A stretch of DNA of 64,000 nucleotides, from the NCBI GenBank assembly GCA_964447205.1, contig CAYUSB010000018.1, forward strand, positions 62,001 to 126,000. Reading direction: 5' to 3'. Below the pieces are notes generated by a model. It saw nothing but the letters and a program-made list of their open reading frames with translations. It had not been told where the DNA came from and searched no databases. This document shows positions 48,258 to 57,667 of the stretch, piece by piece. A program made the position numbers and the translations under genes. The stretch's first letter is position 1, and each line of letters begins with the position of its first letter. The DNA comes from JAEUKH01 sp964447205 (lineage in GTDB: Bacteria; Myxococcota_A; Polyangia; Polyangiales; Ga0077539).

Positions 48258-50641
48258 CGTTCGCGTGGGGAAGAAGAAAGAGGCGGGTCTTCGACCTCGG
48301 CCCGCGCGGCGAGCTGATCGATGAGGGCCACCAGGGCCGGGTACTCAAAGGGCTTGACCACCCGGGGGTTGCTGACCTCCGCCAGAAAGCGCTCGGCCCC
48401 CTCGGTGAAGGCCCCCCCAGTCATAAAAACCATCCGCCCGGCCAGGGCCGGGTCGACCGGGACGAGCCCGCGGTAGAGGTCCATCCCCGTGACCTCGGCC
48501 ATCATCAGGTCGCACAGAATCACGTCGAATCGACGGTCGTCGCGCAACGTGGCCCGGGCTGCCTCCCCCGACCCGACCGTCACGACCTCGTACTGGGTGG
48601 CCAGGAGGGCCCCGAGGCTCAACAAGATCATGGGCTCGTCGTCGACCACCAGGACCCGCGGGCGACGCCCCGTGCGCGGCCCCGAACCACCTCCCGACCT
48701 CCCCCCAGGGCCATCTTCAGGGCCACCCCCCGGGCCTTGCCCCGGGCCCTTGCCGCCGGACGGAGGCGGCTCGGCGGCCGCGGCGTCGACCCCCTGCGCC
48801 GACCGCCCCTCCCCGACCTCGGCGACGCACGGCAGAACCACGGCAAACGTGCTCCCCTGGCCGACCACACTCTCCACCTCGATGCTCCCTCCATACGAAG
48901 TCACGATGTTGTGACTGATCCACAAGCCCAGGCCCGACCCCTCCCCCACGGGTTTGGTCGTGAAGAAGGGCTCAAAGAGCCGCGGGAGGTGCTCGGCCGG
49001 GATGCCCCGCCCGGTGTCGCGCACCGCCACCCGCACCTTGCCATCGACCACGCGGGTCTCGATGTGTACCACGTTGCCCTCCGGGTCGCCTTCGCCCACC
49101 GCGTGCGAGGCGTTGACAAGAAGGTTGACAAACACCTGCAAGAGCCTGCCCTCGTTGGCCAGGACCTTGGGAGCGGGCCCCGGGCCGTCGTCGCGCTGCA
49201 CCCGGGCCCGAAACCGCAGGGCGTTGGCCGCGAGCTGCAGGGCCGCGTCGATCACCGGGCCTACCTCGATGGGGCCCGACTCGGACTCATCGGCCCGGGC
49301 GAAGCTCCGCAGGTCGCGAACGATCTTCTGCACCCGCGAGGCCCCCTCCCGGGCCTCGGCGGCCCAGCCCGCCCACGCGAAGTACCCCGCCTCGGTGAGG
49401 GCCGCGGAGAGCCTCTCCAGGTTGAGGAGCACGTAGGTGAGGGGGTTGTTGATCTCGTGGGCCACCCCTGCGGCCAGGAGCCCGACGCTGGCCATCCGGT
49501 CGGCCTGCGACAGGCGGGCCCGCATGGCCATGGTCTCGGTCACGTCGCGGGCTACGGCCATGACGCAACGATGGCCGTCAAACTCGACAGGCAGGGCCGC
49601 CACCTCGGCCAGCAGGGTCGACCCGTCGCGCCGGATGAGCCGCTCGAGCTGCACCCCCATCGGGCTGTTGGTGGTCATCATGGCCCGGACTCGGGCGGCC
49701 ACCACGGCCCGCTCGTCGGGGTGCACGAGGTCGAGGATCGGCCGACCCACCAGATCGTTGGCGTCGCCCTTGTCCCAGGCCCGAGCCGCCGCGGGGTTGA
49801 CGTACACCACCCGCCCCTCCCGGTGGACCACCACGATGTCGGGGAGGTGTTCGGTCACGGCCCGCAGGATGGCCTCGCTCCGGCGCAGGGCCTCGGCGGC
49901 GGCCCGGCGGGGGCGCAGGTCGCGTACGATGGCCTGCACGTACCCCCCGGGGAGCAGGGTGGCCCCGACCTCGATGGGGATCTTCGACCCGTCGCGGTGG
50001 ACCACCACCCGCTCGACCACGACCTTCCGTCGGGACTGGAGCTCGACCACCTGGAGGGGGTCTTCTTGCAGGGACTCCGGGTCGAGGAGGGCGACAAACT
50101 CCAGCCCCAGGAGGGCCCCCCGGGAGTACCCCACCAGGGCGCAGGCCTGCTCGTTGACCATGGCGAAACGACCCGTCGGGTCGGCGATGAAGATCGCGTC
50201 GCCGGCGAGCTGGAGGACCGCCGCGGCGTCCCACGGGGGGTCGGAGCGGAAGGCGCCAAACACCAGGGCCCCGCCCCCGGCCCCGTCCACCGGACGCACG
50301 ACGTAGTGCCACGCGATGCGGGAGTACCCCTCCTCGCCCAGCCGTTGCAGGTGCTCGAAGGGGGCCCCGGGCGACCGCTGGGCCTCGGCGTAGCCCTGAC
50401 GCAGCCGCGCGGCGCTGTCGGGCGTGGCCGTACGGCCAAACCAGTCGTCCCCCGGGAGCAGCCCCGTCCGCGCGGTGGCGGCCTCGGTGACCCGCACGAC
50501 CCGGGCCTCGCGGTCGAGCAGGGCCGCCGGGTACGGGAGCGACCCGAGGGCCTCGCCCAACATCGCGTCGTCGAGCCCCGAGCGCCCCGCCAGCGCCCGG
50601 AGCATCGCCATGGCCGCCCCGTCATCCCCCGCTCGCTGCAT
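48254..50641 (-). CDS. PAS-domain hybrid histidine kinase with C-terminal receiver
   Basis: A 795-residue predicted soluble kinase. Three PAS-type modules (about 30-130, 140-255, 265-375) precede the dimerisation domain with phosphoacceptor GVAHEINNPL (His395). ATPase motifs follow: NLLVNASHAV (N-box), DTGRGIPAEHL and GEGSGLGLWI. A Gly/Pro-rich linker (about 605-650) joins a receiver domain with LVVDDEPM, phosphoacceptor Asp711 in LCDLMMAE and VVKPFEYP. The receiver looks complete. ATG 50641 has GGGAG four bases upstream. It sits 12 bases after the YqeY-like gene. Composition matches its neighbours, unlike the kinase at 23982. Confidence 0.93.
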   Translation of the reverse strand: MQRAGDDGAAMAMLRALAGRSGLDDAMLGEALGSLPYPAALLDREARVVRVTEAATARTGLLPGDDWFGRTATPDSAARLRQGYAEAQRSPGAPFEHLQRLGEEGYSRIAWHYVVRPVDGAGGGALVFGAFRSDPPWDAAAVLQLAGDAIFIADPTGRFAMVNEQACALVGYSRGALLGLEFVALLDPESLQEDPLQVVELQSRRKVVVERVVVHRDGSKIPIEVGATLLPGGYVQAIVRDLRPRRAAAEALRRSEAILRAVTEHLPDIVVVHREGRVVYVNPAAARAWDKGDANDLVGRPILDLVHPDERAVVAARVRAMMTTNSPMGVQLERLIRRDGSTLLAEVAALPVEFDGHRCVMAVARDVTETMAMRARLSQADRMASVGLLAAGVAHEINNPLTYVLLNLERLSAALTEAGYFAWAGWAAEAREGASRVQKIVRDLRSFARADESESGPIEVGPVIDAALQLAANALRFRARVQRDDGPGPAPKVLANEGRLLQVFVNLLVNASHAVGEGDPEGNVVHIETRVVDGKVRVAVRDTGRGIPAEHLPRLFEPFFTTKPVGEGSGLGLWISHNIVTSYGGSIEVESVVGQGSTFAVVLPCVAEVGEGRSAQGVDAAAAEPPPSGGKGPGQGPGGGPEDGPGGRSGGGSGPRTGRRPRVLVVDDEPMILLSLGALLATQYEVVTVGSGEAARATLRDDRRFDVILCDLMMAEVTGMDLYRGLVPVDPALAGRMVFMTGGAFTEGAERFLAEVSNPRVVKPFEYPALVALIDQLAARAEVEDPPLSSSPRER

Positions 50642-50653
50642 CGTGCTCCCTCG

Positions 50654-51085
50654 TCAGGCCCGAAGCCTCCGCACGGCGTCGCCCACGTCGCGGCCCGGGG
50701 CCACCGCCCCGACAGACTTCAGGTGCTTCATGGCGACCCCCGTGGCGGCCCCTTCGTTGGGCGCCGAACGCACGGCCTCGCGCACCGGCTCGAGGGCCTC
50801 GACCAGGGCCTCGAGGCTCATCCCCTTCGGGAGGAGGGCCTCGAGGATGTCGATCTCCTGCTGGAGGACGGCCTTCTGGGCCGGGTCGGTGCTGAGCCGG
50901 AGGGTCTCGCCGTTGCTCTTGACCAGCCGACGCAGGACCTGCTGGGCGAACCCGTCGTCGGCCCCCCCCGCCCGCTCGGCGCCCATGGTGATCTCCCCCA
51001 TGGCCACCCGGAGGATCTCCTTGCGGACGGTGTCCCCGGCCTTCATCGCGGCCATCATCTGTCGCCTGATTTCATCGAGCAGCAC
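50654..51085 (-). CDS. yqeY: GatB/YqeY-domain protein
   Basis: A 143-residue protein matching the YqeY family: LLDEIRRQMMAAMKAGDTVR, LRVAMGEI, EIDILEALLPKGMS and GVAMKHLKSVGAVAPGRDVG. The domain also forms the tail of GatB, the tRNA-dependent amidotransferase subunit, but the function of stand-alone YqeY is not established. The start is GTG 51085 with GGAGGG three bases upstream; an upstream extension in the same frame is Gly-rich. It follows the CCA-adding enzyme gene after 65 bases, a neighbour with a tRNA theme. Confidence 0.88.
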   Translation of the reverse strand: MLLDEIRRQMMAAMKAGDTVRKEILRVAMGEITMGAERAGGADDGFAQQVLRRLVKSNGETLRLSTDPAQKAVLQQEIDILEALLPKGMSLEALVEALEPVREAVRSAPNEGAATGVAMKHLKSVGAVAPGRDVGDAVRRLRA

Positions 51086-51150
51086 GATCCCTCCGAGTCC
51101 TTCTCCCCCGCCCAACGCCTCCACGGGCTACGCCTGTCGGGGGCCCCCGG

Positions 51151-52500
51151 TCAAGCCCTCGATGCCGATTCAGCCAGACGCTCCCGAGCCAGGGCCAGGA
51201 GGCCTTCGGGGGTGTTGGCCTTGGGGTCGTCGAGGACGGCCTCCAGGAGCCACTGCATCAGGACCCCGAGGGTGCGGCCGGGGCTGAGTTTCAGGGCCGC
51301 CATCAGGGCCCCCCCGTCGAGGCACAGCTCGCGGGCCGTGAGGGCCACCCCCGCGGCCTGCTCGGCCGCCACCCGCACCGCCACCCCGTCCACGACCACG
51401 CACAGGGACACCTCGCCGCTGGCCCGTCGGCAGGCCCGGGCCAGGGCCAGGGCGTCGTCGAGCCCGGCTACCGTAGTGTCGCGCATCCACCGGCGCAGGG
51501 TCGGGTCGTCGGCCTCGGCGAGCCCCTCGACGGCTCCCCAGTGCCGCAGGGCCCGCACGACCCGGTCGTGCTCGGCGTTGCTGAAGCGCCACGCCTTGAG
51601 CCACCCGCTCACGGACGCCGAGAGGCTCGCCGGGTTGGGGTCGGCCAGGGCCCACAGGGCGGCCACCCGCAGGGTCGGGTCGACGGGGGTGGCGTCGACC
51701 ATGAGGAGGCTGTGGGTCAGGGCGTCGAGGGCGGGGCTGCGGGGGCTCGGCTGCGCCGCCAGGGCGTCGAGGGCCGGAGCCACCCGGGCGAGGATGCCCC
51801 GGCGTTGCATCACCCGGAAGGCCTCGGAGGGCTGCGGGGCCTTGAGGGTCTTGACCCACTCGTCGCGCACCCGCTCGGGGCTCACCCGACCGAAGACATC
51901 GAGGGCCCCGGAGATGGCGGCCTCGGTGTCAGGCTCGAGGCGAAAGCCCAGGGAGGCCACGAAGCGGGCCCCTCGCAGCACGCGGAGCCCGTCCTCGCGG
52001 AAGCGCTGGAGGGGATCTCCCACGGCCCGCAGGAGACCCGCCCGCAGGTCGTCGCGGCCCCCGAAGGGGTCGACCAGGAGGCCCGTGAGGGGGTCGTAGG
52101 CGATGGCGTTGACGGTAAAATCGCGCCGGGCCAGGTCGTCGCGCACGTCGTCGAGGAAGTGCACCGCGTCGGGGCGTCGGCCGTCGGTGTAGGCCCCCTC
52201 GCCGCGGAGGGTGGTGACCTCGTAGTGCTCGCCCCCGCGCACGACGGTGACCGTGCCGTGGGCCATCCCCGTCGGGATGCTCCGCGGAAAGAGGCGGACC
52301 ACCTCTTCGGGGCGGGCCGAGGTGCACACGTCCCAGTCGGAGACCGGGCGGCCGAGGAGGTGATCGCGGACGCAGCCCCCAACCACCCAGGCCCCGTGTC
52401 CGGCCGACGCGAGGATGGCGCAAATCGACCGGGCGTCGGCGGGGATGGCCTCGGGGTCGACCGCGTCGCGCACGGGGGGGATGGGGCCGCGGTCGGTCAC
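51151..52500 (-). CDS. cca: CCA tRNA nucleotidyltransferase / poly(A) polymerase family
   Basis: A 449-residue class II nucleotidyltransferase that adds or repairs the 3'-CCA end of tRNA. The N-terminal head has VVGGCVRDHLLGRPVSDWDV with GG and the metal-binding DxD, then TVTVVRGGEHYEVTTLRGEG, DLARRDFTVNAIAYD (RRD motif) and DGLRVLRGARF. The C-terminal helices are the neck and body. Poly(A) polymerases share this core, so CCA addition is inferred from length and motif context. GTG 52500 lies one base after the fbp stop, indicating co-translation. Confidence 0.9.
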   Translation of the reverse strand: MTDRGPIPPVRDAVDPEAIPADARSICAILASAGHGAWVVGGCVRDHLLGRPVSDWDVCTSARPEEVVRLFPRSIPTGMAHGTVTVVRGGEHYEVTTLRGEGAYTDGRRPDAVHFLDDVRDDLARRDFTVNAIAYDPLTGLLVDPFGGRDDLRAGLLRAVGDPLQRFREDGLRVLRGARFVASLGFRLEPDTEAAISGALDVFGRVSPERVRDEWVKTLKAPQPSEAFRVMQRRGILARVAPALDALAAQPSPRSPALDALTHSLLMVDATPVDPTLRVAALWALADPNPASLSASVSGWLKAWRFSNAEHDRVVRALRHWGAVEGLAEADDPTLRRWMRDTTVAGLDDALALARACRRASGEVSLCVVVDGVAVRVAAEQAAGVALTARELCLDGGALMAALKLSPGRTLGVLMQWLLEAVLDDPKANTPEGLLALARERLAESASRA

Positions 52501-52501
52501 G

Positions 52502-53569
52502 TCAGCCGTCCTCCTGGGTGAGGTCTTCCTGCAGGAAACGTTCGGCCTCGAGGACGTCGTCGCGGCTGCCGAGGAAGAGGGGGACCCGGCAGTGCAGGCG
52601 GTCGGGCTCGATGTCGAGGATCCGCTGGCGGCCGTCGCTGGCGGCCCCGCCCGCGGCCTCGCAGATGAACGCCATGGGGGCGGCCTCGTAGAGGAGCCGG
52701 AGCTTGCCCGAGGGGCTCTTGGCGTCGGCGGGGTAGGCGAAGACCCCGCCCTTGAGGAGGGTCCGATGGAAGTCGGCCACGAGGGAGCCCACGTAGCGGG
52801 CCGAGTGGGTGACCTTGGCCCCGTCGGCCCCGGGGACGGGCTGCGGGGTCTTGAGGTGCTCGACCCACCGCCGGGTGGCCGGGCTCCAGAGGTAGGTGTT
52901 GCCCTCGTTGATCGAGTACGACCGCCCCCGCCGGGGCACCTGGAGATTCTCGTGCGACAGGAAGAACTCCCCCACGGCCGGGTCGAGGGTAAACCCGTGG
53001 ACCCCGTCGCCGGTGGTGTACACGAGCACGGTGCTCGACCCGTAGATCACGTACCCCGCGGCCACCTGGGCCGAGCCCCGCTGGAGGCAGTCGACGAGGG
53101 AGCCGTTGCGCCCGACGGTGACCCGGCGGTGCACCGAGAAGATCGTGCCGATGGAGATGTCGACGTCGATGTTGGAGCTGCCGTCGAGGGGGTCGAAGAG
53201 CAGGACGTACTTCCCCGTCGGGTACTGCTCGGGGATGCGGATCGGGTCGGCCGTCTCCTCGCTCGCCATGAGGCACAGGTGCCCGCCGGCCTCGACCGAG
53301 CGCACGAGGACGTTGTGCGCAAACTCGTCAAGCTTCTGGACCTCCTCCCCCTGCACGTTGCGCTCGCCCGTGAGGCCGAGGATGCCCGCCAGGCCGGCCT
53401 GGCGGACCCGGGAGTTGATGATCTTGGCGGCCAGGGCGATCTGCTGGAAGAGCCCGGTAAAATCGCCCGTGGCCCCGGGGATGGAGCGCTGACGCTCGAG
53501 GATGTGCCGCTCCAGGGTCATCCCCTGCGGCGAGAGCTGCGGCGGCGGACCCCATGAGTGCTGAACCAT
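52502..53569 (-). CDS. fbp: Fructose-1,6-bisphosphatase class I
   Basis: Gluconeogenic enzyme that hydrolyses fructose 1,6-bisphosphate. The 355 residues fit class I FBPase. Metal-site motifs are ASEE (102-105) and FDPLDGSSNIDV (125-136); further motifs are GYVIYGSSTVLVYTTG, RYVGSLVADFHRTLLKGGVF and KLRLLYEAAPMAFICEAAGG. ATG 53569 has GGAGG ten bases upstream; the frame continues 44 codons further without homology, and a second ATG lies 16 codons downstream. It sits in a run with cca rather than with other sugar genes. Confidence 0.95.
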   Translation of the reverse strand: MVQHSWGPPPQLSPQGMTLERHILERQRSIPGATGDFTGLFQQIALAAKIINSRVRQAGLAGILGLTGERNVQGEEVQKLDEFAHNVLVRSVEAGGHLCLMASEETADPIRIPEQYPTGKYVLLFDPLDGSSNIDVDISIGTIFSVHRRVTVGRNGSLVDCLQRGSAQVAAGYVIYGSSTVLVYTTGDGVHGFTLDPAVGEFFLSHENLQVPRRGRSYSINEGNTYLWSPATRRWVEHLKTPQPVPGADGAKVTHSARYVGSLVADFHRTLLKGGVFAYPADAKSPSGKLRLLYEAAPMAFICEAAGGAASDGRQRILDIEPDRLHCRVPLFLGSRDDVLEAERFLQEDLTQEDG

Positions 53570-53736
53570 AACCGAGATGCCTCCGTGGACGACCCGTAGC
53601 CCCGCCTCTGGGCCCTCCTCGGACGAGAGCCTCTCCGGGAGGAGAAGGTACGTCGGCGGGGCGGCCGGGGGGAGGGCGCCGCGGGCAGGTTTCTCGCACA
53701 TCCCCGGGCCCTGCGTCTACCCCGCGAAGAAGTCCC

Positions 53737-54690
53737 TCAGTCTCCGTGGGCCCGGCCGACCCGCGGGACCCAGGCCTGCCCCTCCAGGGCGAGGCAGCGC
53801 CCGTCGCGGAGCACGGCGTGGACGGGCTCGACCCCCTCCCCCGCCCCGAGGAGGGCCACCGGGGCCTCGGGGAGCCTGCCGAGGGAGGTCCAGGCTCGCC
53901 CCGCCGTACGCCACCCGGCCCCGTCGGGCCCCACGAGCACGACCCGCCCGGCGGCGTCGACCGCCCCGGCCACGGGAGCGACCGGGCTCGGGGGCCACGG
54001 AGGGGCGAGCCGGTCGGGGCCGCGGACAGGGCCCCAGGGCAGGCCGCGGAGGACGGTTCCGTCTGCGAGGACCCCGAGGGCTCCGGCGCGGCCGACGAGG
54101 AGCCTCCAGGTGCCCGGGCGCAACTGTGGGCGGTGCGCGCCCCAACGCCACGCGCTCGGTCCGCGCCCCGGGTGTCCCATCACCAGGACATCGTCGGGGC
54201 TCCACTGGAGCCTGTCGACCCCGGGGCCCCCGGCGAGCATGCCCGTGACCTCTCCCCGTTGCAGCCTCAGGAGCGGGGGGTTGTCCCCGCCGAGCTGGAA
54301 GGCCTCCCGCTCGACCCCGAGGGCCCGCGGGACAAACCCGGCCCCCACCGGGGCGGAGTCCACCAGGGTGAGCCGGTCGGGGGCCTCGTAGCGCAGCACC
54401 AGGACGTGGCCCCGCAGGGCCCCTGCCCCGCGACCCAGGACCCAAAGAGCCCCCCGGGCCGACACCACGTCGACGGCCGAGGCCCCCACCAGGGGTGCCC
54501 GGACCCATCGCCCGTCCCGCTGCCAGTAGAGGTTCCCGTCCCGCACGAGGAGGCCCCGGTCCCCATCGAGGAGGGCCACCCGCGGGGCCTCTCCCCCCCG
54601 CTGGGCTTCGAGCCCTCGGGGCGCGAGGCCCACCCCCAGGGCCACCAGGGTGACCGCGCACAGCCAACGAACGACCATCGGCCTCACCAT
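53737..54690 (-). CDS. Hypothetical secreted protein
   Basis: A 317-residue protein with a signal peptide (VVRWLCAVTLVALGVGLAPRGLEA, cleavage near AQ). The mature part alternates short strands and glycine or tryptophan turns (GNLYWQRDGRWVRAPLVGAS, ALWVLGRGAG, GRAWTSLGRLP), suggesting an irregular beta-propeller with several blades. No catalytic motif was recognised. ATG 54690 is the only start giving a signal peptide, with a second ATG four codons on. It lies 41 bases after the DUF2520 gene on the same strand. Confidence 0.78.
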   Translation of the reverse strand: MVRPMVVRWLCAVTLVALGVGLAPRGLEAQRGGEAPRVALLDGDRGLLVRDGNLYWQRDGRWVRAPLVGASAVDVVSARGALWVLGRGAGALRGHVLVLRYEAPDRLTLVDSAPVGAGFVPRALGVEREAFQLGGDNPPLLRLQRGEVTGMLAGGPGVDRLQWSPDDVLVMGHPGRGPSAWRWGAHRPQLRPGTWRLLVGRAGALGVLADGTVLRGLPWGPVRGPDRLAPPWPPSPVAPVAGAVDAAGRVVLVGPDGAGWRTAGRAWTSLGRLPEAPVALLGAGEGVEPVHAVLRDGRCLALEGQAWVPRVGRAHGD

Positions 54691-54731
54691 GCCTCTCGGC
54701 CCGGGCGGGGCGCAAGACCCCTTCACGGGGC

Positions 54732-55580
54732 TCAGGCCCCTTCGGACGCGAGGACCTCGGCCGCGTCGAGGGTCTCGGTCGTGACATCTCCCCGGGCCCG
54801 GAGGGTCTTCAGCACCCGACGCAGGGCGGCCCGGTAGAGGCCCGCGGCCCGCGGGTCGACGGCCCCGAGGGCGGCCAGGTGGGCTGCGACGGCTCGGGTG
54901 TCGTTGCGCAGGAGGGGCGAGGCCAGGGCCCCGTCGGCCCCGTCGGCCAGGACGTTGTCGGCCACGCTGCGCAGGAGGGAGGCCACCGCGGCCCGCACCA
55001 TCGGCTCCGAGCCCGCTCCGCCCAGGGCGGCCCGGAAGGCGTCCGAGGCCCCCTGGGCCAGGGCCACGGCCCCGGTGGCGACCAGGGCGGCCCCGCCGTG
55101 GTAGGTGGCCCGATCGACGGAGGGAGCCGTCCAGACCGAGACCCCGAGGGCCCCGAAGGCGGCCTCGCAGCGGACGAGGGCCGCGGGGTCTCCCTCGCAC
55201 AGGACCGCAGACCCCCGGAGGCTCCGGCCCGGTTGGGGCGAGGACACGGCCACCAGGGGATGGGCGGAGGCCAGGGCCTGCACGTGTCCGCGCAGGGGCA
55301 GGAGGGCCTCGGGGCCGCGTATCCCGGCCAGGTGCACGGCCACCGCGTCGGGCGAAACCCACGGCCTCAGGGCCTCGGCCGTGGCCTCGAGGGCCCCGTC
55401 GCGTACAGCCAGGACCCACAAGGTTGGCCCTTCGGTTGCGAGCCCTGCGGGGGCCTCTCCCTGCCCCGCGGAGCGCCCGGCCACGAGGTCGACCCGAACC
55501 CCGGCGGACTTCCAGGCCTGGGCCAGGAGGGACCCCATCCGGCCGCGCCCGACGACCACCACGGGCCCCGGGCGGGTCAT
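54732..55580 (-). CDS. Rossmann-fold and DUF2520 domain protein
   Basis: A 282-residue NAD(P)-binding protein. The N-terminal Rossmann motif PVVVVGRGRMGSLLAQAW is followed by LWVLAVRDGALEATAEAL, SAHPLVAVSSP and LCEGDPAALVRC, all features of the DUF2520 family; its helical C-terminal domain begins at DRATYHGGAALVATGAVALAQ. Relatives resemble ketopantoate and prephenate dehydrogenases, but the substrate is unknown. The ATG at 55580 overlaps the nadD stop as ATGA. Confidence 0.85.
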   Translation of the reverse strand: MTRPGPVVVVGRGRMGSLLAQAWKSAGVRVDLVAGRSAGQGEAPAGLATEGPTLWVLAVRDGALEATAEALRPWVSPDAVAVHLAGIRGPEALLPLRGHVQALASAHPLVAVSSPQPGRSLRGSAVLCEGDPAALVRCEAAFGALGVSVWTAPSVDRATYHGGAALVATGAVALAQGASDAFRAALGGAGSEPMVRAAVASLLRSVADNVLADGADGALASPLLRNDTRAVAAHLAALGAVDPRAAGLYRAALRRVLKTLRARGDVTTETLDAAEVLASEGA

Positions 55581-56134
55581 GCCCGGTAGAGCCCGTGGGT
55601 GCGGATGTAGGCCGCCACGGAGCGGGGCAGGAGGGGGTCGACGAACTGGCCTGCGGCCAGGCGGGCCCGGAGGTCGCGGGAGGCCACCTCGGGCAGGACG
55701 GCCACGGGGGCCTCGGGGTGCGGATGGCCGAGGCGCCCGAGGACGATGGGAGGAGCCAGGGCCACGATCTCGTCCCAGGCGAACCACTTGTCGCGTTCGT
55801 CGAGGATGTCGCTCCCGACGATGAGGCGGAGAGACCAGCGAGGGTGTCGGGCCGCGAGGGCCTGGAGGGTGTAGAGGGTGCGAGAGGGCTGGGCCAGGGA
55901 GGCCTCGATGTCCGAGACCTCGACCCGTCGCAGGTCGGCCAGGGCCGCCTCGCACATGGCCAGGCGATGGGCGAAGGGGGCCAGGTGTTTGCCGAGGGGG
56001 TGGTCGTACGCGGGGATCACCAACACCCGGTCGACGGGCTGCGTGGCCAGGACGTACGACACGGCCAGGAGGTGGGCCACATGGGGGGGGTTGAAGCTGC
56101 CCCCGTACACGCCGACGGTGATGGTTTCGTTCAC
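55577..56134 (-). CDS. nadD: Nicotinate-nucleotide adenylyltransferase
   Basis: Forms deamido-NAD from nicotinate mononucleotide and ATP in NAD synthesis. The 185 residues include VGVYGGSFNPPHVAHLL (nucleotide-transferase motif with the HxxH pair), IPAYDHPLGKHLAPFAHRL, LIVGSDILDERDKWFAWDE and the C-terminal LPRSVAAYIRTHGLY, the ISTT/S-like site followed by the usual YI..HGLY end. The GTG start at 56134 is preceded by GGGGAA. On its own strand TAGCGT (56151-56156) lies 16 bases before the start and may be the -10 element of the long minus-strand operon. It is divergent from glmU. Confidence 0.94.
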   Translation of the reverse strand: MNETITVGVYGGSFNPPHVAHLLAVSYVLATQPVDRVLVIPAYDHPLGKHLAPFAHRLAMCEAALADLRRVEVSDIEASLAQPSRTLYTLQALAARHPRWSLRLIVGSDILDERDKWFAWDEIVALAPPIVLGRLGHPHPEAPVAVLPEVASRDLRARLAAGQFVDPLLPRSVAAYIRTHGLYRA

Positions 56135-56266
56135 GGGTTGTTCCCCGGGCACGCTACGCCATCGCGGGGGCCGAGGCACCCCCTCGCGTGGTCGACCGCG
56201 GCCGTGATACACCCCCGGGCCTGCGTGGGCCCGCGGAACCGACGGGCGCCCACGGGAGGAGACGCC

Positions 56267-57658
56267 GTGAGTAGCCGTCGTTGTACGATCGTTCTGGCCG
56301 CGGGTCAGGGGACCCGGATGAAGAGCGCGGTGCCCAAGGTCCTGCACCCTGTGGCGGGGGCCGCGATGGTGCACTGGGCCATCGAGGCCGCCCTGGGAGC
56401 GGGCTCCGACGACGTGGTCCTGGTGGTGGGTCACGGGCGCGAGGCCGTCGAACGGGCCGTCCATGAGCGCTTCGGGGCCCGGGTGGGGTTCGCCGTCCAG
56501 GCCGAGCAGCGGGGGACCGCCGACGCCGTCCGGGCGGGCCTGTCCGCGGTGGTTCCTGGGGTCGACGAGGTGATGATCACCTACGGGGACGTCCCCTGCG
56601 TCGAGGCCGTGACCCTGCGGGCCCTCGGGGCCCTGCGCAGCGCCTCGGGGGCCCCCCTCGCCCTCCTCACCACCCTCGTCGACGACCCCCGCGGGTACGG
56701 CCGCATCCTGCGCGACCCCGCGGGGCGCGTCATGGCCATCCGCGAGCACCGCGACTGTAGCCCCGAGGAGGCCAAGGTCCGCGAGGTCAACCCTGGCTTC
56801 TACTGCGTCTCCCGGTCCTTCCTCGAGGAGGCCCTCGGGCGCATCGGGGCCGACAACAGCCAGGGAGAGTTCTACCTCACCGACCTCGTGGCCCTCGCGG
56901 CCCGCGACGGGACCGTGGCCTCCCTCGCGGGCGACCCCACGAGCCTCCAGGGCGTCAACGACCGGGCCGAGCTCGTGCGGGTCGAGGACCTCCTCCTGCA
57001 CCGCATCGCGGAGGAGCATCGCCGGGCCGGGGTTCGCATCGCCACCGGGGCCCGGGTCGAGCGCGACGTGGTCCTCGCCCCCGACGTCTCCATCGGCCCG
57101 GGCTGCGTCCTGCGGGGCCGGACCCGGGTCGGGGCCGGGACGGTCGTCGACGTGGGGTCGGTCCTCGACGACACCCTCGTCGGCGAGGGGGTCACCATCA
57201 AACCCTACTCCGTCCTCAGCCGGAGCCAGGTCGAGACCGGGGCCCAGATCGGCCCCTTCGCCCACGTCCGCCCCGAGTCCCACGTCGAGGAGGGGGCCCA
57301 CGTGGGCAACTTCGTCGAGCTCAAGAAGACCCGCCTCCGCAAGGGGGCCAAGGCCAACCACCTCGCCTACCTCGGCGACGGCGACGTGGGCCCGGGGGCC
57401 AACATCGGGGCCGGGACCATCTTCTGCAACTACGACGGGGCCCGCAAGCACCTCACCACCATCGGGGCCGGGGCCTTCGTCGGGTCCAATAGCTCCCTCG
57501 TGGCCCCCGTCACCATCGGGGCCGGGGCCTACGTAGGCTCAGGCAGCGTGGTCACCGTCGACGTGCCCGCGGACGCCCTCGCCGTCAGCCGGGCCCGCCA
57601 GGTCAACAAGGACGGCTACGCGGCCAAGCTCCGCGCCCGCAACCAGCGCAAGGAATAG
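56267..57658 (+). CDS. glmU: Bifunctional GlcNAc-1-P uridyltransferase / GlcN-1-P acetyltransferase
   Basis: Makes UDP-GlcNAc for peptidoglycan and LPS. The N-terminal pyrophosphorylase half has LAAGQGTRMKSAVPKVLHPV, QRGTADAV, YGDVPC, GYGRILRD and EVNPGFYC. The C-terminal half is a left-handed beta-helix of hexapeptide repeats (GPGCVLRGRTRVGAGTVVDV) with RPESHVEEGAHVGNFVELKK and AYLGDGDVGPGANIGAGTI. Length is 463 residues, close to normal. GTG 56267 has GGAGG seven bases upstream, which decides the start; longer forms would run through nadD. It is followed by two membrane protein genes with almost no gaps. Confidence 0.96.
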   Translation: MSSRRCTIVLAAGQGTRMKSAVPKVLHPVAGAAMVHWAIEAALGAGSDDVVLVVGHGREAVERAVHERFGARVGFAVQAEQRGTADAVRAGLSAVVPGVDEVMITYGDVPCVEAVTLRALGALRSASGAPLALLTTLVDDPRGYGRILRDPAGRVMAIREHRDCSPEEAKVREVNPGFYCVSRSFLEEALGRIGADNSQGEFYLTDLVALAARDGTVASLAGDPTSLQGVNDRAELVRVEDLLLHRIAEEHRRAGVRIATGARVERDVVLAPDVSIGPGCVLRGRTRVGAGTVVDVGSVLDDTLVGEGVTIKPYSVLSRSQVETGAQIGPFAHVRPESHVEEGAHVGNFVELKKTRLRKGAKANHLAYLGDGDVGPGANIGAGTIFCNYDGARKHLTTIGAGAFVGSNSSLVAPVTIGAGAYVGSGSVVTVDVPADALAVSRARQVNKDGYAAKLRARNQRKE

Positions 57659-57667
57659 GTCCTCCCG

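Noticed and set aside
46364..52099. A 1911-codon plus-strand frame running through fabH and opposite the phosphatase, kinase, yqeY and cca genes.
   Set aside because: Arg/Pro/Gly-rich translation; it conflicts with at least five well-supported genes.
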